Below are positions 14,236 through 26,600 of a DNA stretch of 64,000 nucleotides, piece after piece. The translations under genes were made by a program, and so were the position numbers. Position 1 is the stretch's first letter, and the number at the start of each line of letters is the position of its first letter. The notes beneath the pieces were generated by a model that was given only the letters and a program-made list of their open reading frames with translations, was not told the DNA's origin and did no database searches. Origin of the DNA: Channallabes apus (lineage: Eukaryota > Chordata > Actinopteri > Siluriformes > Clariidae); NCBI GenBank assembly GCA_030522415.1, contig CM060125.1:5311901-5375900 (forward strand), read 5' to 3'.

Positions 14236-16618
14236 ATGTGTGTAAAGGGAATGGACAGAGAAAGAAGCTCGCCACAAAAAGCAAAAAGAAAACAGATACA
14301 CAGAAAAAAGACAAACAGACAGAGAGTTACTGGGACACCTGTCTCACTCTCTGTCACTCTGACTGTCTCTGCCTCGTCGCATTAAGACAACAGACTGAAA
14401 TCATCGCCCTTCTGTCTCTGCGGCTGGTCACATGATCATGTCTGCTTATTTGTTTATTCGTTTATAAACTTAGTTGTGCTCTGTCGTGTGCTGTGTGTAA
14501 ACTCTGTGCATCGCCATCACTGTAACAGCTCATTAATGCTGAGTGCGCATTACGCCATGTTACTTTATCACCCCGATTGTCAGGATCAGCGCTACCCCCT
14601 CGTCCACCCCTTCTCCCCCCACTACACCACGCAAACCGCCATGCCCTCGCCTCTCTTAACAGTTTATATAAGCGGTATTGAGAAATGGAGCAGAGAATCA
14701 ACACTATCAAATCAACACTAATACGGTCGTATGAACTCCTGATTCGGACTGCTCGTTGCTCACGGGAGAGAGAGAGAGAGAAATAAAAAAATAAAAAAAA
14801 CAAACGGAGAGAAGACGCGCTGCATCACTCGGCTGGTTCATCTCTCGTCCGACACGCAGAGACTCTCACCGAGCCGCCATCTTAATGCTCCCTCACAACC
14901 ACGTACAGAAAATGGAGTGAGACAAAACAGAGGGAGAGAAAACTGCCGCAATAGAGAGAGATGAACCTGGAATAAACACATAGGAAGAAAGAGAAGAGAA
15001 ACAAGAAGAAAGGGAAACTATTGGTCTTCATGCCTTTCATAAAGTTTCTTTTTTATGTATAAATAATTTAAAAATATATATTTTCATGCGGATGGAGACA
15101 TGAATCTTGCAGGACGAAGACCACAGACATTAACATAGTAACACTTTAATGTACAATTAAATCATTAGGAAGCACCTGGTCAGGACCGTTCATTCATTCA
15201 TCTTATATAACGCTTATCCTGTATGAAGTGTCACGGGGCCTAGAGCTTATCCCAAGAGACATGAGTGCCAATCCATCACAGGAGACACACACACACACAA
15301 GGGGCAATTTGGGAACAGCCAATCAGCTAACCTACTCTGTATGTCTTTGGACCGTGGGAGGAAACCAGAGCACCCAGAGGAAACCTACCAAGCATGGGGA
15401 GAAAATGCAAACTCCATGCACACAGGCGAACCCTTCACCCTGGAAGGTGTGAGGCCACATGTACAGTATATTTTGGGGAAATAAAAGCAAACGAATATGT
15501 AATAATATAAGTGAGTACAAACAACAGCAACAAAGCAAGTGGATTAAAAAAAATCTCATTCTCATCTCTAGTTGTGAGCGAACTGAAAGCGAAGAGATGT
15601 AGATGAGTTCTCACCCCATGCTGCCATCTCTACCTCAACGGTTTTTCTTCTTTGTCCATGGGGGTGGGGGTGGGGGGGGGCACATGGTAGTGTTTTCTCA
15701 GCTCCCAGCACACCTGATCAGCTAATTAACAGCCTTTTTCTGATTAGACATGTGTGTTAGAGCAGGGCAGGTGGTCCTCCAGGATCACTGGCAAGTACCA
15801 CTGTTTTAGACCACGCCCACTTAGGGATCATATCCATAAAAAGATACAGATATTTGCAGCAGTAAACAGTCACAGATACAGATATTGTGTTACACACCGT
15901 TTCCACGATATGCGATACTGTGAACTCTGACAACAACAACAACATGATTTAAACCAATCTTAAACAGTTTGGGGTTTTAGTTAAGACACCTTAATAAATA
16001 TCATTTAGCTTTTTTTTTTTTATCACTGTAATAAACAAACAGGTGGAAATGCAATTATGTTTATTTGTGTGTGTCTAACCACTGACACGCACCACTTGTA
16101 CCTCATGAGTGATGTCACCCCTTTTTATTGGGGCAGTTATTTATTCATGACTCCTGCATTTGATTATTAGTGCACAGTAATTTTGTATTAACGCCTGTAC
16201 AGTTAGTATTTGACTGAAAATTAAAAGTTCTCTTCTTTTATCTCTCCATTCTCTCTGTCTTCATATTTATCGCTTGCTTCTCTTCCTCCGGTTCCCTCCG
16301 CATTTTCCTCCTCCATTTCATCCCTCCATTTTCACGCCGTGGTTTTTGCGCGAGTGATGAAATGGCGGGTTCTTTAAGAGCGAGACGCGCCATCATGATG
16401 TGTTAAGAAAAAAAATGCTCGCTGGCTCACAATCACGCTCTCCTGGATCGGTGTGTGTGTGTTTGTGTGTGTTAGCAAAGTATGTGTCTGAGTGTCTGCG
16501 TGTTTTGCACTCAAATGTCTTAAAGCAATATGTGTGTGTGTGTGTGTGTGCGAGTATATTTATATTCTTCCCAACTACATATTTCAGTGCTTTTGCATAC
16601 ATAATTGTGACGGGTCCT

Positions 16619-16654
<36 letters not shown>

Positions 16655-18666
16655 ACGCGCGCAGTGATGTTAGCTTGACGGGTTGACTTGCAGGTTAAAA
16701 AAAAATGGCCAATGTGTGTATGCGTGTGTGTATTTGTGCGCGTGTATGCACCCAACCGCCATCTCAGCTTCAAGGAAAAGAGAATTCTGGGAAATTTGAG
16801 GAGCAGCTCCCCTCCCCCACCACTAACCCGGCAGAGCGCAAGCAAGCGAAAGAACAAAAATTTGAAAAAAAAAAGAGCAGGAAGAGGAAGATTTGGGTCA
16901 GGTTCTAATAACGAAGCAACATCGACACAACAGTGTAGTAAAGAGTGGCCGCGTAGTAAGACGTAACAGATTGATCATTAAACACAGACCATCACAAAGC
17001 AATAAAATCTCTTTTCTTTCTAGTTGTCGTCTCTCAGCTTTACATCCCGCAGTAACGTAGCTAAACCTCAGTCTGTCCGGTGAACAATCGGTCTCGCTGG
17101 GGTTTAGACTCGCTCCTGTACACATCACGATCAGATCTCGTTTTCTCCTGCACAGCATGCAGGCTGTCGCGAACAGCGGTCAGGACAAAAATGCAGGTTG
17201 AAAAAAATTATAAAATATAAAATATATATATATTATTTATCTCAGTGAACAAAATCGAGCTCAATCGGAAACGTTAAACAGGCAACAGTTGTGACTGGCA
17301 TAGAACGTGAAAAGGGCAGAATGAAAGTAAAAACAGGAGCGTGATCAAAAATTTTGATAACAATCAGAACAGTAAGGTTCGGTGACGACTGGCTAAACGG
17401 ACACGGCGCGAACTCCTCACAAAGTAAACTCACTTGTGTGAGCCCTTAAATACTCTGGATGTGAGTGTGTGATTAAAGATAGACATGCATGAGTAGTCCA
17501 GTGAACATGAACAATAGGAAAGTGCCATAACAAAGACACGGTGGGAATTAATTCAGGGTAAAATTCCCCAAAATGAAAAAAATATATGGTGGTGTAGCGG
17601 TTATCACTGTGGCCTCGCACCTGCCTCGGGTCTGTGTTTGTGTAGTTTGCATGTTCTCTACATGCTTGGTGGGTTTTCTCTGGGTACTCCGGTTTCCTCA
17701 GACGGTCCAAAGATAAAGGAAAGATAGGGAAAGAAATTTATTTGATTCTTTTGTATTTTGTATTCATGTACCGCCGCATTGACTCCAAAATCGATTTTAA
17801 GGATTTATTACATTTATAATAGGAGTTGCACCGGTTGATCAGCCAGGGACCAGAATTTTTTCAGCAGTTTTTCAGCTTGATCGACCATGACTGATCATGC
17901 AGGACATAAGCGATCCTGTGTCATGTTCATGAGCATCTGAGTGGTGCAACAGAGACACATTTTTATAGTGTTACATTATCAAAAGTCTTAAAACCCCATG
18001 AGCGCTATTAATCTCGAAACACGTGTGGCCGGGTTAGAAGCTGCACGTTCATAAAAAGCTCTATGCGCTGCGCTCGCAGTAGCTCAATATGCATTTGAGG
18101 AGGTAAGACGCCGCTGTTTCTTTATAATCCTATTACTATTACTATTGACACAATGGCATCCCGTTTGGTAGGAGTGAATTATTTGCTACGTCTGTTTAGA
18201 AATAATAATTATGGCGGATGACAGAGATACATGCTGTGCAGTAATAATGTAGCTTTTTTTGTTTAATCCAATTTTAAATTAAACGTTAAACACTTGTATT
18301 TCTATTGTTTAAATGCTAAGTGAAAAGTCAAATGTTTTTTAAGTGAGAAAACTAATACTGCAAGGAATGGGCTATATTTAATTACTCATATTCAAATCAG
18401 TTGTGAAGCTGATCAATAAAGCTAAGGTGTATAAACCTTTCCAGCTATGACGACGTTTTATTTTTTAGGGTTCAAGGTCTAAAAATTGTATCAAAATCAG
18501 AAAAAATGTGATATTGATTTAGGATATTTATAAAATCATGATACTTACAGAATCGCAATATTAACCGAATCGGCACCTAAGCATCGTGATAATATCGTAT
18601 CCGGAGGTGACTAGTGACCCCTAACACTCCTTCAGATTAGGTTTATTGCCATTACCAAATTGCCTG

Positions 18667-18701
<35 letters not shown>

Positions 18702-21700
18702 CTGCAATAGATTGGCACCCTGTCCGAGGTGTACCCAGCATCGTGCCCTAAGACTCCTGGGATAGGCTCCAGGCCCCCCCGCGACCCTGTATACAGGATA
18801 AACCAGTACAGACGATGAATGAATGAAATAAGATGTATATTCTTTGTTTGCTATTGGCTACTGGTGATGGCACTACTCCCTTTTTATGCAACTTAACGAA
18901 CCCTTTTTTCTTTAAAGAATTAACTGGGATCAGAAATAAACAAAGCACAACTTCTCACCTTTAAATGCTGCAGACACAAGTATTAGTTTTAGATAAAAAA
19001 AAAAAATACAGACATTCGTTTTCACATATCTGTTAAATCTAAAACACAGAAAATATAGATCACTCATCTCGAAAAGGCCAAATACCATACACCGTACCCT
19101 ACGGCACAGCCTGGCACATGCCTTCCCAGAGACTACAGACCAAACCAACTGTGACTGGGTCACCTAAGAGCATCGTAATTTCGCCTTTCTCATTTGCTTG
19201 TTTTTTGAATTGAGTTGAATGTCATACTGACAATCACCTCCGATGTCTTCTCTCCTTTCTCCTGTTGCGGTAATTCCAGTAAAAGTGATTGTTGTTTAAC
19301 ATTAGCTCTAACTCCGGCAAGATCCACTCAGTTTCACTAGCCGTTGTTTGTAGTACACCAAAAAAATACTCACCAGAGTGCGGCAAAGAGACTCGACACA
19401 GTGACATTGAAACCCCAGTGCCCAGCTAGCAATTTGGCGGGGTAATTGCAGCGCGACACAAACGCACCAGCACACAAGTATAAATGCTCACAATGTCGTA
19501 GACCTGACTTGAAACATAGGCTTTAGCTGCCTAGCATGTTGCTAATAAAACACAAAGTCTGGAGAGTCCAATTTCACACTTCATTTGTGGAGCATGCTTA
19601 AGTCGGAGTTGACATAATTCTGACTGGTTTATTAGCTGTCACAGACGGCAGAAGCGCTTTGAGGAAAGAAAGAAGGACCCAAGTGCAGAGCGTCATGCAT
19701 GGTATAGAAAAGCACTTACAGTCCCGATGGTGCTGCATGACGAACGTGAGAGTAAACGCCGGTTGTCCCAATGTTCCAATGTGCAGTAATCCAAATGACA
19801 GGCAATCTCGAGGTCAGTAAACAAGACATGGAAGTCAGAGGAGGTAAATCCAAACATATAGTAGTTCAAACGACAGGCAGTCTCGAGATCAATAAACATA
19901 GATATATTGATCATGCGGAAGTCAGAGCCAGGAAATCCAAACCTGCTATAATCCGAGGTGCGGGACAAGCCGAGGATAAAAAAAATGGGGTCATAATCAC
20001 CGTACACGTTTGCAAGAAAACGTGCGAATATCCTACATTTTACAATATATTTACAGTAGTTACAATATCTTAAATATAGTTACAATATCTTAAACTTTTG
20101 TGCAATAGCAACTGTGCAATAACACTATTTTAAGATATGCTGTATTACCCAGTGCAATTTGTTTGGAAGTGTAAGTACTGTGTTTCTTTTTCTTTTGTAT
20201 TTATACACTGCTCTGTCCCTACTTTACATTTGCACAATTTTTCTTTGCTGCTGTAGCATAGAAATTTCCACACTGTGGGACCAATAAAGGTATATCTTAT
20301 CTCTATACTGGGTTAGGAGGGCACACAATAATCTGGCGAGGAGTAGCAGTTTTAGAGGAAATATGTGTGCTCTGAGCAATGACTGAGGTGTTAAAAGGTA
20401 AGATGCAGACTGGAGCATAGAGGGTAAAAGAGGCTGGCTTCATCAACATGTAGTTCATGATGTAGTGTGGTGGGTTGTGGCAATGGTTCTTAGCATGTAG
20501 TGCTTACATCAGCATAATATCAGTTACGTATCAAGCTATATACTCTTCCTTAATGTGCTGCAATGGACATTAGATACTCTAATCATCTATAGATGTTTTA
20601 CAGTCACATGACTACCATAATGTCAGGAACAACAGTGGATGGCAAATGCACCATTAACCAACATTAGACTACTATGTCTTTTCATTCGTGAATTCGTTTT
20701 CCAAAGCAAAAAAAAAAAAACTGAAAGATTACCTAGTAACCTATGGGATTGACGCTTTGTTACACATATAAAGGAGTAATCTCTGCATTTTGATATGTGG
20801 TATGTTACGGTGGACTTCTCAACTTATTCAAAAGAGAAACAAGAATGTGAAAATGGAAACAAGAATATTGACATTTAGGCATTTGGCAGACGCTCTTATC
20901 CAGAGCGACTTACATCTCATTACACATCTGAGCAGTTGAGGGCCTTGCTCAAGGGCCCAACAGTGGCAACGTGGTGGCTGTGGGGTTTGAACCTGGGATC
21001 TTCCGAAACCATAGCCCAATGCCTTAACCACTGAGCTACCCCTTTCTTGATTTCTTGATTGCCACAGATGGTGTACAAATAAGTGATTCCTCCTGGATTT
21101 GGTGTATTTGCTAGCGTTAGCTCATTTAGTGCTTCCACTGCATATCACACGATGTTATGAAATACGCTGTGTTTTATGCTCCATAAAATGATGTGCAGAT
21201 AACACTATGCATCCTAAATAATGTAACATGGAAAGCTAGTGCGCTACATATGGTGTGGAATCCCGTGTTCCACACACCAAATAGTACCTTTGATCAGGGG
21301 TAGGAAAGGGATTTAGTATTCAACCATAAAAGCTAGTTAGCTTTGTAGCTCGCATTAGTTGTGAAACCCAACACACATGGATCAGAGGCAATTTGGCCAA
21401 AGGGTTGTTTAAGATTTGTTTTGTTGCTGAAAGAGTTATCCTGAATGGTTTGGTATCTAGGTTTTGTCACTGGCATCTGGTAAGTAACGACAAGTAAAAG
21501 GAAAGATGATTTCAGTCCCGTCAGCCCTTGCTAACTTTTGTGAGCATGCTAACCCTGATAGAGCACTATGCACCCAGAACTTTGTGTACGTGGGCAGGTA
21601 TGAGAAGAGACTCAAGAAGTTAAAAAATCATCTTGAACTCCTTTTAATTGACCACTAGAAACCTCATTATTATTGATATATTGATATATATTAATTTCAT

Positions 21701-22823
21701 TATATAACTTATGCTCCTTGAGTAAAGAAAAATGTACACTTGTTGATATGATGAAGTTTTCTGTGAGGAGACACTTATTTTACATTTACATAAGGAGTCT
21801 CCAGTGCCAAAGCTTTGAACCAAGTCAGTGGTAAAGCACTAACTTTAACAAACAACCTGATACACTTTATCCGCACACAGCAAAAAACAACAAACATTGA
21901 GAATTACGTTTTCAGCTTCCCTTCCCATGCCCTAATCCTCCTTAAAGAGAATGCATTACATGTTCCATCTCTCTAATACGTTCACTTTATTGCATCTCAG
22001 TAAAAACACTTACTGCTCAGATGTACATTTTTTTTCAGGCTTAATCTTTTTATCATTTCTTACGTGTTTTGTCACCATTATTTATGTGTGATTCTCTTGA
22101 ATGCATTTTAACTGCTCATTTGCTCTATGTATTCTTGTAATTCTATTTTTATCCTGTAGTGTACTGCTGTGTTGCTGTCAGTAAACTCTTCTGCTAAACT
22201 AATGAGTTTATTAGATCATTCAATGATTTAATGAGACTAAATGTAAATCACTGATGAAGTAAAAGTGCACCACAATCATGACCTTACGTAAGGTGAAAAT
22301 TTGACTAAAAGTAAATACAGCATTCATACTGCTGACTAGGGCTGCATGATTTGATGAATAATATCACACTGCGATTATTGTGACACAATTTGCGATATAA
22401 ATTGTGATCTGCAATTATTAAGTGTACCTTTTTGTATTTAAATATATTTATCTAAGCTCCATCCATCCATCTAGGAACCTCTGAAGCTCAACTAGGGACC
22501 ATAGTAGGAGGCCAACGTAGACCATAGTATTTAACCCTGTTTTACGACTGTGATAGGACATTCGTCAACATTCACACAGGCATCCATACACTACAAGTAC
22601 CAATTAGCTCAATCTGCATGTGTTTGGACTGTGGGAGAAAACCAGAATACCCAAAAGAAACCCACCAATCATGGGGAGAACATGCAAACTAGGGCTGCAC
22701 GATATTAGGAAAATATGCGATATGCGATATTGTTGTTGAATACTGCGATAACGATATTTCTTGCGATATAACATTTCCCTAGAGAAATGCATTTTTTTAT
22801 TATTATTATTATTATTATTGCCT

Positions 22824-22854
<31 letters not shown>

Positions 22855-23620
22855 TTTATATGTAATGATCATACTAAAATAAACAGGTAATAGATATTCG
22901 TCTGATGTAATTAAATCTAATTCAGGCTAAAAAGAAACTATATGTCAAGGAAGTTGCAAATATTTAGACTTCAAAACACTATGAATGACTTAAACCCCTC
23001 AGCAGATATTCTGACTTCTGGTTTGCTGTTACTATAAACCTGCCAACACAATATGAATTACTTTCAAACATTACTTTTTATTTACATGTAACCGTACACT
23101 CATCAATAGTGTCTTAAAACAAGAGCATCTTTTAAACAAAATATTCTCTTTGGCTTGCCTGTTTTTTTTTTTTTTATAAAAATAAATATTATTAAACAAA
23201 AATGTAATAAAAAAAAAAACTATTTGTCACACACACACACACACACACACGCGTGCACACACACGCTCCGCGACCAGCACTAGGACCCAGAAGTAATGCG
23301 GGCGCAAACCCGGAAGTATAAGAGGAGTAAACAAACTAGTGCATACAGCTTAGTCACTGTGTTCGCCATGTCGGTTCAGATTCGAGTGTGTGTTTATAGG
23401 ACGCGGGTTAAATGTGTGTTATTCCCTTGCTCCCCTTCTGTGAGAGTCCTTAAACTAATTCACGTGGTTATCCTGCCTACTCGCTTGTTTCCGCGTTTGG
23501 GTTTACCGTCTATAAAGGGCTAACGGCTAATCGCGGCTAACGGCTAATCGCGGCTAACGGCTAATCGCTAAATCTTCTGATCATCCGGGGTTAGTTCGCG
23601 ACAGAATGAAGTATAAAGAT

Positions 23621-23674
<54 letters not shown>

Positions 23675-26600
23675 GATAAGATATAAGCGGGTATAAACAT
23701 AGTAAGGGCCCATCTGATTGGTCAAATTTGGACACACAAATGCTTGGCAAATAAAGTATTTATTGCAACTCCTTGCGATATGGTTATCGCGCATGCCATT
23801 ATCGCGATAACGATATTTTTTCGATATATCGTGCAGCCCTAATGCAAACTCCATTTATACAAACCCCGAGGCGAGAATTGAACTCAGTGCTAGCAACTGT
23901 GCCACCATTTATCTAAGATAACAGCAACTGATTGTACAAATTATTGTTTACCAATATTTCTTTATCAACTCAATAATATTTAAAAACTTTACAGAAATTC
24001 CTGATTATGGATATGTTGCCAGTAATACATTTTGTACATTAAATAATTGCACAGATCGATACTGTTATTTTAATTTTGTGCAATTAATTGTGCAGCTCTA
24101 CTGCTGACTATTTTGTAAATATATTGGGTTATTCTAATTTTGTTGTTTTGTATAAGATCTGGACATTTCTCGAAAAGTAAAAACATCATGAATTATGAAA
24201 AAAAAAATATTTGGAATAAACATATAATCTGCTCTAAATGGATACAACACACAGGAATAAGAGGTGCACAATTGTTTTTCAGAAAGCTTGGTAGGAAGGG
24301 TTACAGGGCATGTAGCTGAGAAGAGCGTGCATCGTGATTCAGATCCCACAGGAGAAAAAAAAATGTGCAGGATGTGAGGGGTGTTGAAAAAAAGTGGTGT
24401 AGAAAGAAAGAAAAATAGAGCTCAAGATTGAGATTATATCACAACCTTATTAAACATATGTTTAAAAAAATAAAACAGGGTACATGGGTGTACATTTTTA
24501 CACTAGATTTGGCATAGAAATGCCAAATTTAAAGATTATTCATGATTGTTTTTAGTGTGAAGTGAGTATTAGTAACCAAACTGTGGGGACTACAACTAAG
24601 AAGATTCAAGATTCAAAGAACTTTATTAATACCAGTGGGAAATTGCTACTCTGAAAGAACTACTCTGATGATCAAGCAACTGGCTATGTTTAAAATTAAC
24701 AATTACTCAATGGCTCTTATTGAACTATCAGATTTTAAATTTAACTTAAGATTGTTTTAGGCATGTGTTAACTAACAATAAAGGCAATGAAGATGAATAA
24801 TTCCAAAAATGTATTTTAATAAACTTTCCTGCTGAAAGATAAAAACATCCAAAACAACAACAGATGGCAATTTTGGCAGTTAAAAAGCTTAGCTAGGGAT
24901 TCCGATGAGCCCGGACAGAATAGCATTTTCATGCTGCTCTTCTGGACCAACAACTGGGCCAGATGTGTATTAGTTAAATTTTTTATCACTCCAAGCAACA
25001 AAGCCACCAGATATCAACAAGACCAGATATCAACAAGTGATCCGTGCAATCTTGATTTATATCAGTTCCATTTTTAGTGTGGTCAGTCAACATGTTGGTG
25101 AGATACAAAATAAAACAATTTTAACTGCCATTTAGCGCCATTGACTGCCTCACCTCCTGTTGTCTTAGGTAGGTTACAAAGACTGTACTTTGGGGATGCA
25201 CCTGCCTATGGCTAAAGTAAAAGCCCAGATACCATATTTCTACTTGTCCAGTTGCACACTTCTGTGGTGACTACTGAGTCCTGTTCTCTAGAATCCCAGA
25301 ATAGTTGTACATGCCACTGCTAAACATCAGCAGAAATTACATAAAAATGTGCCATGGCATGAATATTGCAATCTATATAGAGTGGACAACACCATCAAGA
25401 TAGTGGAGTCAAAAGGAGCTGCCAGTACACCATGGTTAAATATAGTGTTGAAAAAAGCAAGGGGTATCCAGTCATGTAGTTGTGTGGCCTTCAATGTGTG
25501 GCCATGTGTACAAGTGAAATTTAGCAACTGCACTGATTTTTCCAAAGTTCACTCAAAAATGGACCAACCATGTCTACCAGACTGCTCCACTACTTCATAC
25601 TTTACTCTAAACAACCTTTTTTGGGTCAGCTATGTACTACCAGTCCTGATTAGGGCTGGGCCATATTATACCTTTCACGGTAATACAATGCCTACAATGT
25701 TAGGCAATGATAAGAAAATGAAATATCGCGATAGAATATGGGTAAAACGTGCATGCGCAGTGCCTTTGTTTTCATACACTCATACGCACATGGTGGTGGC
25801 GGAGAATGAGAAGGGCGAAAGCGGATCGTTGAATGAAATAGATGAACCAGAATTGGTTTGTAAAAATGGTGCAACTTCAGTGGTATGGAACTGGTTTGGT
25901 TCCCGCCCCTCAGATACCCAACAAAGCACAATTTTTTGTACAACATCCAAGCGGGTCGTCGTGGCGAAGTGAGGAAACACCACAAACCTATTTCATCATT
26001 TAAAGCAGAAGCACTTGTTGGAGTACAACAAAGCTGTTAAAGCACGTGAAAAACCTCCATGAGCAGTAGCATCATTTATCCATGTTTTTTGTTTGCTTGT
26101 TTTGTTTTTACTCAAGAGTTTGTGCAATTTTTTTATTTGACTTATTTATTTGGCACACTTAAGTTTTGTGGATATTATACATGGTTATGCTCAGGATATG
26201 TCAGTCCTTTTCCACTGGAAATGCCTTTTGGTTAAATTATCAGCAAGGAATTTGCATTTCCATCCATCCATCCATCCATCCATCCATTTTCTTCCACTTA
26301 TCTGAGGTCGGGTCGCGGGGGCAGCAGCTTCAGCAGGGATGCTCAGACTTCCCTCTCCCTGGCCACTTATTCCAGCTCTTCCGGGGGGATCCCAAGGCGT
26401 TCCCAGGCCAGCCGAGAGACATAGTCCCTCCAGCGTGTCCTGGGTCTTCCCCAGGGTCTCTTTCCGGTGGGGCGTGTCCGGAACACCTCACAAGGGAGGC
26501 ATCCAGGGGGCATCCTAAATAGATGCCCAAGCCACCTCATCTGGCTCCTCTCGATGCGGAGGAGCAGCGGCTCTACTCTGAGCCCCTCCCGGATGACGGA

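Larger units (their letters stand above)
22337..24100. mobile_element. Outer hAT-type non-autonomous element (nest level 1)
   Basis: The termini are TAGGGCTGCATGATTTG at 22337 and TTGTGCAGCTCTA ending at 24100. They are flanked by an 8-bp target duplication, CTGCTGAC, at 22329-22336 and 24101-24108, which is the hAT signature. The element carries no transposase. It is interrupted by a SINE (22457-23906), itself interrupted by another hAT (22690-23841). Confidence 0.85.
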
